The position numbers and the translations under genes are program-made. Under the pieces are notes generated by a model. That model had not been told where the DNA came from. It saw nothing but the letters and a program-made list of their open reading frames with translations, and did no database searches. From Paraburkholderia agricolaris (lineage in GTDB: Bacteria > Pseudomonadota > Gammaproteobacteria > Burkholderiales > Burkholderiaceae), in contig NZ_QPER01000002.1 of assembly GCF_009455635.1 (NCBI RefSeq), forward strand, positions 1,612,001 to 1,676,000: 64,000 nucleotides of DNA. The letters are read 5' to 3'. Every line of letters starts with the position of its first letter. Positions within the stretch are counted from its first letter, which is position 1. Positions 17,574 to 25,638 of the stretch are shown piece after piece.

Positions 17574-18503
17574 CTAGCCCTTTGCGTACACGCTCGTTCC
17601 GCCGCCATCGTGACGCAACGTGGTGGCGACAAGCGCGCGAAACCATCGGTGTCCCGCGTCATTGTGATGACGCGCATGCCAGAACTGCTGAACGGTCAGA
17701 TCGGGCAGGTCGATCGGCAGTGGAAACACATCGACATCCGCGAGGCGCGCAAACAGGTCGGCGAGTTCATCGGGAACCGCCGCGATGAAATCGGACGTCG
17801 CGACCAGACTCGGCACCGCCAGTAGATACGGCACGTCCACTCCGACCTTCAGCCGCGCGCCATGCCGGCGCATTTCCTTCTCAAGCAACTGGTTGGTGAG
17901 CGCGAGGGTGCCGGCCACGACGTGCTGTTTTTCGATGAACTGCGCGAGTGTCATGCGGACCTTCCTGCGTGTCGGGCCGCCTCTGATGATGCCGACCAGC
18001 GAGCGGCGGAAAAGCGGCTGCTGGTGCAGGTTATCGCCCATCTTGCCCAGATACCCGATGGCCAGATCGAGTGCGCCATCCTGCAGCGCGCTCGCCAATT
18101 CCAGCGAGGGCAACTGGATCGGCTTGAGCGACGCAAGCGGCGCGTGTTCACGCAACGCCGCCAGAAGCCGCGGCAACAACACGATCACGCCCATGTCGCT
18201 CAGACAGACGGAAAACGTCCGCGTGGTGGTGGCCGCGTCGAATGCCCTGGCGCTCCAGATTTCCTGCTCGACCACGCCTAGCACGTGCGCAGCGCCTTCG
18301 ATCAGACGTTCGCCTACCGGGGTAGGTGCCATCACCGGGCCGGCCCGCACGAACAGATCGTCTTGAAACAGGGTGCGTAGTTTCCCCAGTGCATGACTCA
18401 CAGCGGGTTGCGTCAAGCCGAGGCGGTCCGCCGCCCGGGACACGCTCCGCTCTTCGCCGAGCGCCTGAATGACGTACAGAAAGTTGAGGTCGGGCGGTTC
18501 CAT
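17574..18503 (-). CDS. LysR-family regulator of the aromatic operon
   Basis: This is a 309-residue regulator. The winged helix lies at residues 5-65 (SVSRAADRLGLTQPAVSHALGKL), and the effector domain begins near TRTFSVCLSDMGVIVLLP. The sequence is of the NahR/NodD/LinR branch, which usually responds to aromatic compounds. It is divergent from the flavin monooxygenase operon, with an ATTCAT-G-ATGAAT dyad in the 106-base gap, and is the obvious activator of that operon. The ATG at 18503 is the first in frame. Confidence 0.92.
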   Translation of the reverse strand: MEPPDLNFLYVIQALGEERSVSRAADRLGLTQPAVSHALGKLRTLFQDDLFVRAGPVMAPTPVGERLIEGAAHVLGVVEQEIWSARAFDAATTTRTFSVCLSDMGVIVLLPRLLAALREHAPLASLKPIQLPSLELASALQDGALDLAIGYLGKMGDNLHQQPLFRRSLVGIIRGGPTRRKVRMTLAQFIEKQHVVAGTLALTNQLLEKEMRRHGARLKVGVDVPYLLAVPSLVATSDFIAAVPDELADLFARLADVDVFPLPIDLPDLTVQQFWHARHHNDAGHRWFRALVATTLRHDGGGTSVYAKG

Positions 18504-18515
18504 GTATGCACCAGA

Positions 18516-18528
18516 TTCATGATGAATA
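18516..18528. promoter_or_regulatory. LysR box between regulator and aromatic operon
   Basis: ATTCAT-G-ATGAAT is a perfect 13-base dyad that also fits the T-N11-A pattern of LysR binding sites. It lies 12 bases before the regulator start and about 82 bases before the monooxygenase start, as expected for an activator's recognition site. Confidence 0.6.
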
Positions 18529-18609
18529 TGAAACTCATTGTATAGATTTATACCGGTCCAACGATTAACTTTGCACCCACGGTCGATAAACGAGAATCAG
18601 GAGACAGCA

Positions 18610-20316
18610 GTGGTGGATTGCGATGTCATCATCGTGGGCGGTGGCCCGGTTGGATTGTTTCTCGCGGCGGAACTCGGGCAGCGAGGGATCAGCACAGAAG
18701 TGTTCGATGCCAAATCGGGCACGAGCACCCATCCGGCTGCCAACGCGAACAGCGCGCGCACGATGGAGCATTTTCGCCGCATCGGTATATCGGAGAGGGT
18801 CCGCGCGCTGGGTTTGCCTCCTGACTATGCGCCGGATATCGCGTATTTCACGTCGATCGCCGGTCACGAACTCGCACGCCTTCATCAACCCGCTTCCCGG
18901 GATGCTGTCGAATGGGCGAAAGCGCATTCTTTCACCTGGGCTACGCCTGAGCCCCCGCATCGCTGCTCACAACTCTACGTCGAACCGGTTCTGCTTGAAG
19001 CGGCGCGCAGCAACGCCCTGTGCCGTGTGCATTTCGATGCACATGTAGTTGCATTCTCGCAAGACGACGATGCCGTAACGGCCACCGTCGAGCTGGCCGC
19101 GACGCCCGAACGTGACGCTGAAACGCGCACGCTCAAAGCGCGCTATCTGATCGGTTGCGACGGTCCGCGCAGCTTTGTGCGCAAATCGCTTGGCGTGCGT
19201 TATGAGGGCGTATCCGGTGAGAAGCGGGAATTCATGGGTGGCCAGATGGACGCCGTGTACTTCTACGCACCCGACATCTACACGGTCAGCCCGCATGCGC
19301 CAGCCTGGCAATACTGGACCTTTAGCGCGAGACAACGCGCGCTGATCATCGCAGTCGACGGCAAGGGTCACTTCATCATGAACGTGCAGATGCGCGAAGA
19401 CGAATTGCCCGACGATGACAGTGTCCGGCGCCGCATCGCTGAAGCGATTGGCGCGGATATTCCGTTCGAGTTGAAAAGCGGGTCGACGTGGACTGCCGGT
19501 TTTACGCTGGTCGCCGAGAAGTTTGCTGCGGGCCGTGTTTTTCTTGCGGGTGACGCTGCGCATCTATTCACGCCGACGGGCGGCCTCGGGTACAACACGG
19601 GCATCGACGACGCCGCGAATCTTGCGTGGAAACTCGAGGCGATGGTGAAAGGCTTCGCGGGCGCCGAGCTCGGCGCGAGCTACGAAGCCGAGCGCCGGCC
19701 GGCAGCGTTGAGAAACACCGCATTTGCACGCGGTTTCGCGGACAGCATCGGCCATCTGCAGGTGCCTGCGGAGGCTTACGCCGACGGCTCTCCCGGTAGC
19801 GCCGCGCGAGAAGCCGTCGGCGATTATCTGAAGTTTCACGCCACGGCCGAATTCGTCATTCCGGGCGTGCATCTCGGCACGCGTTACGAAACCTCGCCGC
19901 TTGTCGAAGCCGAAGCCGGGGCAGGTTCGCCGGATACCGCCAATCTCTATGTGCCGTGCGCTCGTGCCGGCCATCGCGCACCGCATGCGTGGCTCGCCGA
20001 CGGGGGTTCGCTATACGACCGGCTCGGTACCGGCTTCACGCTGCTTTGCACGGCGCCGGCAGGCATCGACGCATCGCACGATGAAGCGCTGCACCGCGCG
20101 GCGGCCACGCTTACGCAACTGGCGATCGTGCAGATCAGCGAAGCGGCGGTCGCGGATCTCTACAAAGCCCGTTACGTATTGATCCGGCCCGACCAGCATG
20201 TGGCATGGCGCGGCAATGCGCTGAACAGCGAGTTTGACGCGGCGGTACGCCGTGCCATTGGACACGTGTCCGGAACTGACTCTGCAGCCCGTCCTTCAAT
20301 GGCCATGGCGCTATGA
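18610..20316 (+). CDS. FAD-dependent aromatic monooxygenase (TfdB/PheA/MhpA type)
   Basis: This flavoprotein of about 568 residues hydroxylates an aromatic ring using NAD(P)H and O2. DVIIVGGGPVGLFLAAELG is the Rossmann FAD motif, RYLIGCDGPRSFVRK the DG motif, and GRVFLAGDAAHLFTPTGGLG the second FAD-binding GD motif. The C-terminal 150 residues form the thioredoxin-like dimerisation domain of phenol-type hydroxylases. I chose GTG at 18610, with AGGAG six bases before it; the reading from 18538 lacks one. First gene of the operon with an MFS importer, FAH hydrolase and extradiol dioxygenase, it probably makes the dihydroxy substrate for ring cleavage. Confidence 0.92.
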   Translation: MVDCDVIIVGGGPVGLFLAAELGQRGISTEVFDAKSGTSTHPAANANSARTMEHFRRIGISERVRALGLPPDYAPDIAYFTSIAGHELARLHQPASRDAVEWAKAHSFTWATPEPPHRCSQLYVEPVLLEAARSNALCRVHFDAHVVAFSQDDDAVTATVELAATPERDAETRTLKARYLIGCDGPRSFVRKSLGVRYEGVSGEKREFMGGQMDAVYFYAPDIYTVSPHAPAWQYWTFSARQRALIIAVDGKGHFIMNVQMREDELPDDDSVRRRIAEAIGADIPFELKSGSTWTAGFTLVAEKFAAGRVFLAGDAAHLFTPTGGLGYNTGIDDAANLAWKLEAMVKGFAGAELGASYEAERRPAALRNTAFARGFADSIGHLQVPAEAYADGSPGSAAREAVGDYLKFHATAEFVIPGVHLGTRYETSPLVEAEAGAGSPDTANLYVPCARAGHRAPHAWLADGGSLYDRLGTGFTLLCTAPAGIDASHDEALHRAAATLTQLAIVQISEAAVADLYKARYVLIRPDQHVAWRGNALNSEFDAAVRRAIGHVSGTDSAARPSMAMAL

Positions 20317-20408
20317 CCTGAACGGTATGGAGGCTCCGGCCGGAGCTCTGGAAAACAAAAACGGAAACAGTTTCGCATTCAAGCGAACCCATCCTTCGGA
20401 GACAGGAA

Positions 20409-21749
20409 ATGCACGCGCAAGCAATTACGTCACACGGCGTCATGGACGACAGGAAGACGTCGTCGCTACAGATTCTCACGTTGATTCTCTGCTTTCTGGT
20501 CGTTGCCGCGGACGGCTTCGACGTTGCCTCTGTGGGTTACGTCGCGCCACTGCTCAGGAAAGCGTGGTCACTCAGCCCGGCGCAACTCGGTCCTATATTC
20601 GGCGCGGGTCTGTTCGGTCTCACCGTCGGCAGCTTCCTGTTCGGGCCGCTCGCCGATCGCATCGGCCGCAAGCGCGTGATTGCGATTTCGCTCGTGCTAT
20701 TCGGGGTCGGCAGCCTGGCGTGTGCGTACGCGTCTTCACCGATGTGGTTGATCGTGCTGCGCTTCGCAACGGGTGCGGGGCTCGGCGGCGCGATGCCGAA
20801 TGCCATTACGTTGTCGTCGGAGTTCAGCCCCGCGCGTAGCCGCGCATTGATGGTCACGCTGATGTTTTGCGGTTTTACGCTCGGACTGGCATTTGGCGGC
20901 GCGGTCGCCGCGCTGTTGATTCCGGCCTTTGGCTGGAAAGGCGTCTTTATCTTCGGCGGTGTGCTCCCGCTTTTGCTGACTCCGATCATCTGGCTATGGA
21001 TGCCGGAATCGTTGCGGTTCATGGTGGGCAAGCCGCGCTATCGGCGCGAGAGCCGTGAGGTGCTTCGGCGTCTGACCGGTGACGCGGACACGCCGATCGA
21101 ACATGTGATCCCCGAAGACGCGAACCCCGGCGCGATCCGCGAAACCGCGGTCGGTACGCTCTTCAGCCAGCGTTATCGAACCGGCACGCTGCTGCTTTGG
21201 CTCGCGTTCTTCTGCACGCTGTGGGTCTACTACCAGGTCAGCAGCTGGCTGCCCACGGTGATCACCGGCGCCGGTATCGAAGCCTCGCATGCGGCCCGCG
21301 TCGGCGCAATGTTGCCGCTCGGCGGGACCATCGGCTCGCTGATCAATGCGCGCCTGATGGACCGGATGAATCCGTTTTTCGTGCTCGCCGGCTCATACGC
21401 CGTCGCGGCGGTCTCCATCGCGTTGATCGGTTTCTCGATCAATGAACCCACATGGGTCTACGTCACTGTCTTCATGGCTGGCCTCGGTCTGTCGGGCGCA
21501 CAGACTGGCGCGAACGTGCTTGTCGCCGGCTTCTATACGACTGCCGCGCGAGCCACCGGCGTGAGCTGGGCGCTGGGCGTCGGTCGCATCGGTTCGATCA
21601 TCGGCTCGATGACGGGAGGCGTGCTGCTGGTGGCGTTTCACACTGTCGATGCCGCATTCGTTGTGTTTGCCGCGCCTGTCGTGATTGCGGGTATCGCGAT
21701 GCTCGCCAACGGCTGGCTCTATCGCGGCCGCGACACATCACAGATTTGA
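20409..21749 (+). CDS. MFS transporter, aromatic acid:H+ symporter (AAHS) family
   Basis: This is a 446-residue inner-membrane importer with 12 hydrophobic segments. ADGFDVASVGYVAP is the AAHS D-G-x-D signature in helix 1, GPLADRIGRKRVI is the conserved loop 2-3 motif, and ATGAGLGGAMPNAITL the helix-4 motif of PcaK and MhpT relatives. It should bring in the aromatic acid degraded by the operon. GGAGACAGGAA precedes the ATG, and it follows the monooxygenase by 92 bases. A methionine 11 residues in could be an alternative start. Confidence 0.92.
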   Translation: MHAQAITSHGVMDDRKTSSLQILTLILCFLVVAADGFDVASVGYVAPLLRKAWSLSPAQLGPIFGAGLFGLTVGSFLFGPLADRIGRKRVIAISLVLFGVGSLACAYASSPMWLIVLRFATGAGLGGAMPNAITLSSEFSPARSRALMVTLMFCGFTLGLAFGGAVAALLIPAFGWKGVFIFGGVLPLLLTPIIWLWMPESLRFMVGKPRYRRESREVLRRLTGDADTPIEHVIPEDANPGAIRETAVGTLFSQRYRTGTLLLWLAFFCTLWVYYQVSSWLPTVITGAGIEASHAARVGAMLPLGGTIGSLINARLMDRMNPFFVLAGSYAVAAVSIALIGFSINEPTWVYVTVFMAGLGLSGAQTGANVLVAGFYTTAARATGVSWALGVGRIGSIIGSMTGGVLLVAFHTVDAAFVVFAAPVVIAGIAMLANGWLYRGRDTSQI

Positions 21750-21791
21750 TTTCACTGCGGCGCGTGCGCCGCATTCATTCAGGAGAAGGAC

Positions 21792-22631
21792 ATGCGGTAC
21801 GTGAGTTTTGAAAAGGACGGCAAGGCGTTTCTCGGCGTGCGTGAAGGCGGGGCGATCCGGACGCTTGGCGAAGCCACGCTGGAGGAGTTGCTGGCTCAGG
21901 GTGTTGACCTGAACAAATGGGCGGCCACGCAGCAAGGCGGGCGTGTAGAAGCGGAAGACGGCCTGAAGTTTCTGCCGCCATTGCGCCGGCCGACCAAGAT
22001 TCTGTGCGTCGGTCTGAACTTCAAGGGCCACTCGAAGGAAAGCAATTTCGAACAGCCGGATTACCCCACGATGTTCCTGCGGCTCAATACGAGTCTCGTC
22101 GCGCACAACGCTCCAATCGTTCGCCCGCGCGTGTCGGACAGCCTCGATTACGAAGGCGAGATCGCCGTGGTGCTGAGCAAGGGCGGCCGCCATATTCGCA
22201 AGGAAGATGCACTGTCGCACGTCGCGGGTTACGCGCTGTTCAACGATGCATCCGTGCGCGAGTACCAGTTCAAAACGCCGCAATGGACAATGGGCAAAAA
22301 CTTCGACGGCACCGGTGCATTCGGTCCGGACTTCGTGACGGCTGACGAGTTGCCCCCCGGCGTAAAAGGCTTGCGTCTTGAAACGCGTCTGAACGGCGAA
22401 GTCGTGCAATCGGCAAGCACGGACGACATGGTGTTCGACGTCGAAACCCTGATTGTTCTGCTAAGCGAGGCGCTCACGCTGGAAGCGGGCGACGTAATCG
22501 TGTCGGGTACGCCGTCCGGTGTGGGTTGGGCGCGCAATCCCCGGCTGCTGATGCGTCATGGCGATGTATGCGAGGTGTCGGTGGCGGGTATCGGCACCCT
22601 GCGCAATGAAATCGTCGATGAGGCTGCCTGA
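21792..22631 (+). CDS. FAH-family hydrolase (ring-fission product step)
   Basis: This 279-residue protein has ILCVGLNFKGHSKE at the start of the FAH domain, the metal-site acids in LDYEGEIAVVLSKGG and the D of ALFNDASVREYQ, and VSGTPSGVGWARNP as the C-terminal loop. FAH-family enzymes hydrolyse or decarboxylate ring-fission products such as acylpyruvates. The position between importer and extradiol dioxygenase fits hydrolysis of the meta-cleavage product. It is a different subfamily from the FAH gene at 4399 (shorter N-domain). AGGAGAAGG gives a clear ribosome-binding site. Confidence 0.9.
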   Translation: MRYVSFEKDGKAFLGVREGGAIRTLGEATLEELLAQGVDLNKWAATQQGGRVEAEDGLKFLPPLRRPTKILCVGLNFKGHSKESNFEQPDYPTMFLRLNTSLVAHNAPIVRPRVSDSLDYEGEIAVVLSKGGRHIRKEDALSHVAGYALFNDASVREYQFKTPQWTMGKNFDGTGAFGPDFVTADELPPGVKGLRLETRLNGEVVQSASTDDMVFDVETLIVLLSEALTLEAGDVIVSGTPSGVGWARNPRLLMRHGDVCEVSVAGIGTLRNEIVDEAA

Positions 22632-22663
22632 TCCACTGTTGCCGTTCGGGGAGACACCACACC

Positions 22664-23593
22664 ATGTCCACCTTTGCCGATTCACCGCCTGCTGGCGTGC
22701 ATTCGATCGATCACTTCGCGCTGAACGTGCCGTCATTGCCCGAGGCCGAACACTTCTTCACGGCATTCGGTCTTGAGCTCACGCGCACAAGCGGCGCACT
22801 TGATGTTCGTGCCGCAGACGGGCATCGCTGGGCTCGCATCCTGCCGGCCGACAGAAAGTCGCTTGCGTGGCTGAGTTTCAACTGCTTTGAAGGCGATCTG
22901 CCCAGGATCGCGCGGCAGGCGATCGCGGCGGGCGCCGCGATCATTTCTTCAAACGATGCGACCCGCTCCGAAGGGATCTGGTTCGACGATCCGGACGGCA
23001 ACCTGCTTCAGGTGCGAGTCGGTCCAAAGACCACGCCCGATTCCAAAACGCCGCTCGCGCTTTTCGGCGCGGAGGCGGATCGCCGTGGTTCATGCATGCG
23101 CTCCGAGGTGCGGACCGTGCACCCGCGACGCATGTCTCATGTGCTGCTCTTCACGCCCGATGTACTGCGCGCAGTGGCGTTCTACGAGAGCGCGCTGGGT
23201 CTGCGACTGTCGGACCGATCCGGCGACATCATCGCGTTCACGCACGCGCGGCATGGCAGTGATCACCATCTCGTTGCGTTTGCAAAAAGTTCGGCCAAAG
23301 GATGGCATCACGTGGCGTGGGACGTCGCGAGTATCGATGACGTCGGCAACGGTGCGACGCAAATGGCCGCGGCGGGCTTCAAGGCCGGGTGGGGCACGGG
23401 GCGGCACGTGCTGGGGTCGAACTATTTCCACTACGTGCGCGATCCATGGGGTTCGTTTTCCGAGTACTCCGCCGATATCGATTTCGTTTCCGCCGGAGCC
23501 GAATGGCCGGCAGGCGATTTCGCTCCTGAAGACTCGCTCTACCAATGGGGACCCGACGTACCCGAATACTTCATTCACAACACGGAAGCATGA
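22664..23593 (+). CDS. type I extradiol dioxygenase (two-domain VOC)
   Basis: This 309-residue ring-cleavage enzyme has two vicinal-oxygen-chelate domains, residues 12-118 and 155-270. Fe(II) ligands are visible in the second domain: H159 (RMSHVLLF), H215 or H216 (GWHHVAWDV) and E267 (GSFSEYSAD); the C-terminal QWGPDVPEYFI closes the fold. It should open a catechol-type ring next to a hydroxyl group. It follows the FAH gene by 32 bases. The length and domain layout match 2,3-dihydroxybiphenyl and trihydroxytoluene-type dioxygenases, but the substrate cannot be fixed. Confidence 0.9.
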   Translation: MSTFADSPPAGVHSIDHFALNVPSLPEAEHFFTAFGLELTRTSGALDVRAADGHRWARILPADRKSLAWLSFNCFEGDLPRIARQAIAAGAAIISSNDATRSEGIWFDDPDGNLLQVRVGPKTTPDSKTPLALFGAEADRRGSCMRSEVRTVHPRRMSHVLLFTPDVLRAVAFYESALGLRLSDRSGDIIAFTHARHGSDHHLVAFAKSSAKGWHHVAWDVASIDDVGNGATQMAAAGFKAGWGTGRHVLGSNYFHYVRDPWGSFSEYSADIDFVSAGAEWPAGDFAPEDSLYQWGPDVPEYFIHNTEA

Positions 23594-23658
23594 CGATGCG
23601 TCATGTCATGTGAGAGGCAGTTCCGAAGAAATTAAAACTAGACAAAGGGTTTGGAGAC

Positions 23659-24795
23659 ATGAAATTAAAGACGATTGCAGTGGCTGCCGTGCTTGCCTTG
23701 AGCGGTCCCGTGTTTGCGCAGAGCAGCGTCACGCTCTACGGAATTCTCGACACCGGTATCGAACTGGTCACGCACGCGGATGCGGCCGGTGACAAGGTGA
23801 TCCGCATGCCAGGTATCACCGGTTCCGCGCCGTCGCGGTGGGGGATTCGCGGCAAGGAAGATCTCGGCGGCGGTCTTGCCGCAATCTTCACCCTGGAGGA
23901 CGGATTCAATATGCGTGCGGGCGATGTGAATCAGGGCGGCCGGCTCTTTGGAAGGCAGGCGTGGGTCGGTCTGTCGAATTCATACGGTGCGCTGACTTTT
24001 GGCCGGCAATACACGATGTCGTTCTGGGCGATTAGCGACGCCGACGCGCTGGGTCCCGATATCTACGGGGGTGTTGGTTCCATCGACGCCTACATTCCGA
24101 ACTCGCGCAGCGACAATACGGTTGCTTATAAGGGTACTTTTGGCGGCGTCACGGTCGGTGCGACGTATTCGTTCGGCCGCGATTCGGCTGGCACAGGCAA
24201 CTCGCCCGGCCAAGGCACGTGCGCGGGATCGATTCCCGGCAATTCGCAAGCCTGTCGGCAATGGTCCGCGCTATTGCGCTATGACGCCAGCTCCTTTGGC
24301 GTGGCGGCTTCCTACGACGAACAGCGCGGCGGTCCAGGCGCTGCCGCGAATTTCTTCAACGGGGTAGCGCCGATCGCGTTGACCCAAAGCGGCGACAAGG
24401 ACACCCGAATGCAACTCAACGGCTACTTCAAGGTGGGTCAGTTCAAATTCGGCGGCGGCTGGCTGGGACGTTTCGTCGACACGGAGGCGCCTGCGGAGCC
24501 TGACGTCCGAACGAACATTTTCTACGTCACCGGTACGTATTTCGTGACGCCTTACGTCATTCTCGACGGCGGCGTCTATCGCACCCTGGACAAACAGCAG
24601 GACACGCGCGCCACGCTCGCGGCTCTACGGGGCACATATCTGCTGTCGAAACGAACCAGCGTCTATTTGCAAAGCGGCTACCTCTTCAACAGTGCCAAGG
24701 CGCGCTATACGCTGAGCCAGGGTGGACCCGGGACGACGCCGGCTGCGGGTATCGGACAACTCGGTGTTATGGCCGGCATCAAGCACACGTTCTGA
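23659..24795 (+). CDS. Gram-negative porin, OmpC-like (aromatic operon)
   Basis: This is a 378-residue porin. The signal peptide MKLKTIAVAAVLALSGPVFA is followed by QSSVTLYGILDTGIEL. SRWGIRGKEDLGGGL, FGRQAWVGLSN and LTFGRQYTMSF follow, with a C-terminal GIKHTF ending in Phe. It is only moderately similar to the porin at 1250. It closes the aromatic operon, 65 bases after the dioxygenase, so it probably serves as the outer-membrane entry for the same substrate. GGAGAC lies just before the ATG. Confidence 0.93.
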   Translation: MKLKTIAVAAVLALSGPVFAQSSVTLYGILDTGIELVTHADAAGDKVIRMPGITGSAPSRWGIRGKEDLGGGLAAIFTLEDGFNMRAGDVNQGGRLFGRQAWVGLSNSYGALTFGRQYTMSFWAISDADALGPDIYGGVGSIDAYIPNSRSDNTVAYKGTFGGVTVGATYSFGRDSAGTGNSPGQGTCAGSIPGNSQACRQWSALLRYDASSFGVAASYDEQRGGPGAAANFFNGVAPIALTQSGDKDTRMQLNGYFKVGQFKFGGGWLGRFVDTEAPAEPDVRTNIFYVTGTYFVTPYVILDGGVYRTLDKQQDTRATLAALRGTYLLSKRTSVYLQSGYLFNSAKARYTLSQGGPGTTPAAGIGQLGVMAGIKHTF

Positions 24796-24960
24796 GCGCG
24801 CTGGATTCCGATGCGTTGATCCTGCATCGACCTGGCTCGAGATTCTGCAGTTTCGACGCTTTTCATTGTGACAATCGGCTGGCAAATGGCGACTCACGGC
24901 ATGGCCGGGTTTAGTTTTGGCTTCGGATATCCTTCAATCTGGAAAGAAAAAATGTCAGAC

Positions 24961-25395
24961 CTAGTTTGCTGAAATATCCCAGCTATCCAACTTGCCGCCG
25001 GTAGCGCTGTTGCTTGCACCGTAGCCTGCGTCCGAGTGGAAAATATATCGGCACCACTTGCTCGATGCACTCGAACCCCACGAGAGAGACACGCAAAACT
25101 GTCCGGTCTCGAGAACATGCCAGTTTCCGGTCGCATGCACAACATCCGAGGCGTGCGCAAAATGTTCCTTGCCCGGCTGTACATGGTATTGAAGCGAACC
25201 GTCTTCGTGCGTCTTCATGATCGTGGAGAAGCCGTTCACATATCCGTGAACCGTAGCGTTTCCTAGAAGCGTTGTGACCTCATCGTGCGAAAGCGGCAGC
25301 GCGCTGTCAGGTACGGTCACCGACCGGGGCGACGCGCAGGCAGCGAGCAATGTCCACGTTGCAAGGGTGACCACGCAACCGAACCGATGCGACAA
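24961..25395 (-). CDS. small lipoprotein of unknown function (DUF995-like)
   Basis: With a TTG start at 25395 (AAGG six bases upstream) this is a 144-residue lipoprotein with a signal peptide ending TLLAAC. The mature part reads LPLSHDEVTTLLGNATVHGYVNGFSTIMKT, then GSLQYHVQPG, HATGNWHVLETGQFCVSLSWG and WCRYIF. That pattern of a conserved G-x-W, one Cys before and one after the W-G segment, and a final beta strand resembles DUF995 proteins. A role cannot be given. Readings starting further upstream would add an Arg-rich stretch that does not look coding. Confidence 0.65.
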   Translation of the reverse strand: MSHRFGCVVTLATWTLLAACASPRSVTVPDSALPLSHDEVTTLLGNATVHGYVNGFSTIMKTHEDGSLQYHVQPGKEHFAHASDVVHATGNWHVLETGQFCVSLSWGSSASSKWCRYIFHSDAGYGASNSATGGKLDSWDISAN

Positions 25396-25589
25396 CCGGG
25401 ACCTTAACCCTGGGATAAGCGCGTGGTCGTGTTGGACCTGGACGGCCGGCACGCCATTGATCCGGCGTACGTCCGCAGATGCTGGATATCGATTCTTCAA
25501 TTTGCGTCTCCGGTAACGACGCCGACGGTGGTGAAGCACGGCAGTCTGGTAGAGCAGGTCGACGCCGCACCGCCTCGCGAATCCGCAGA

Positions 25590-25617
25590 ATGGCTACCCG
25601 CCTGGGCGGGCAGCCAT
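25590..25617. terminator. stable hairpin after the 671-residue lipoprotein gene
   Basis: ATGGCT-a-CCCGCC pairs with GGCGGG-c-AGCCAT around a two-base loop, giving 12 pairs and one mismatch. It lies 21 bases beyond the stop of the leftward gene at 25639. No U-run follows on the minus strand, so it is a terminator-like or mRNA-stabilising hairpin rather than a textbook intrinsic terminator. Confidence 0.4.
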
Positions 25618-25638
25618 TGCACGTCGTCGAGGCCGCAC

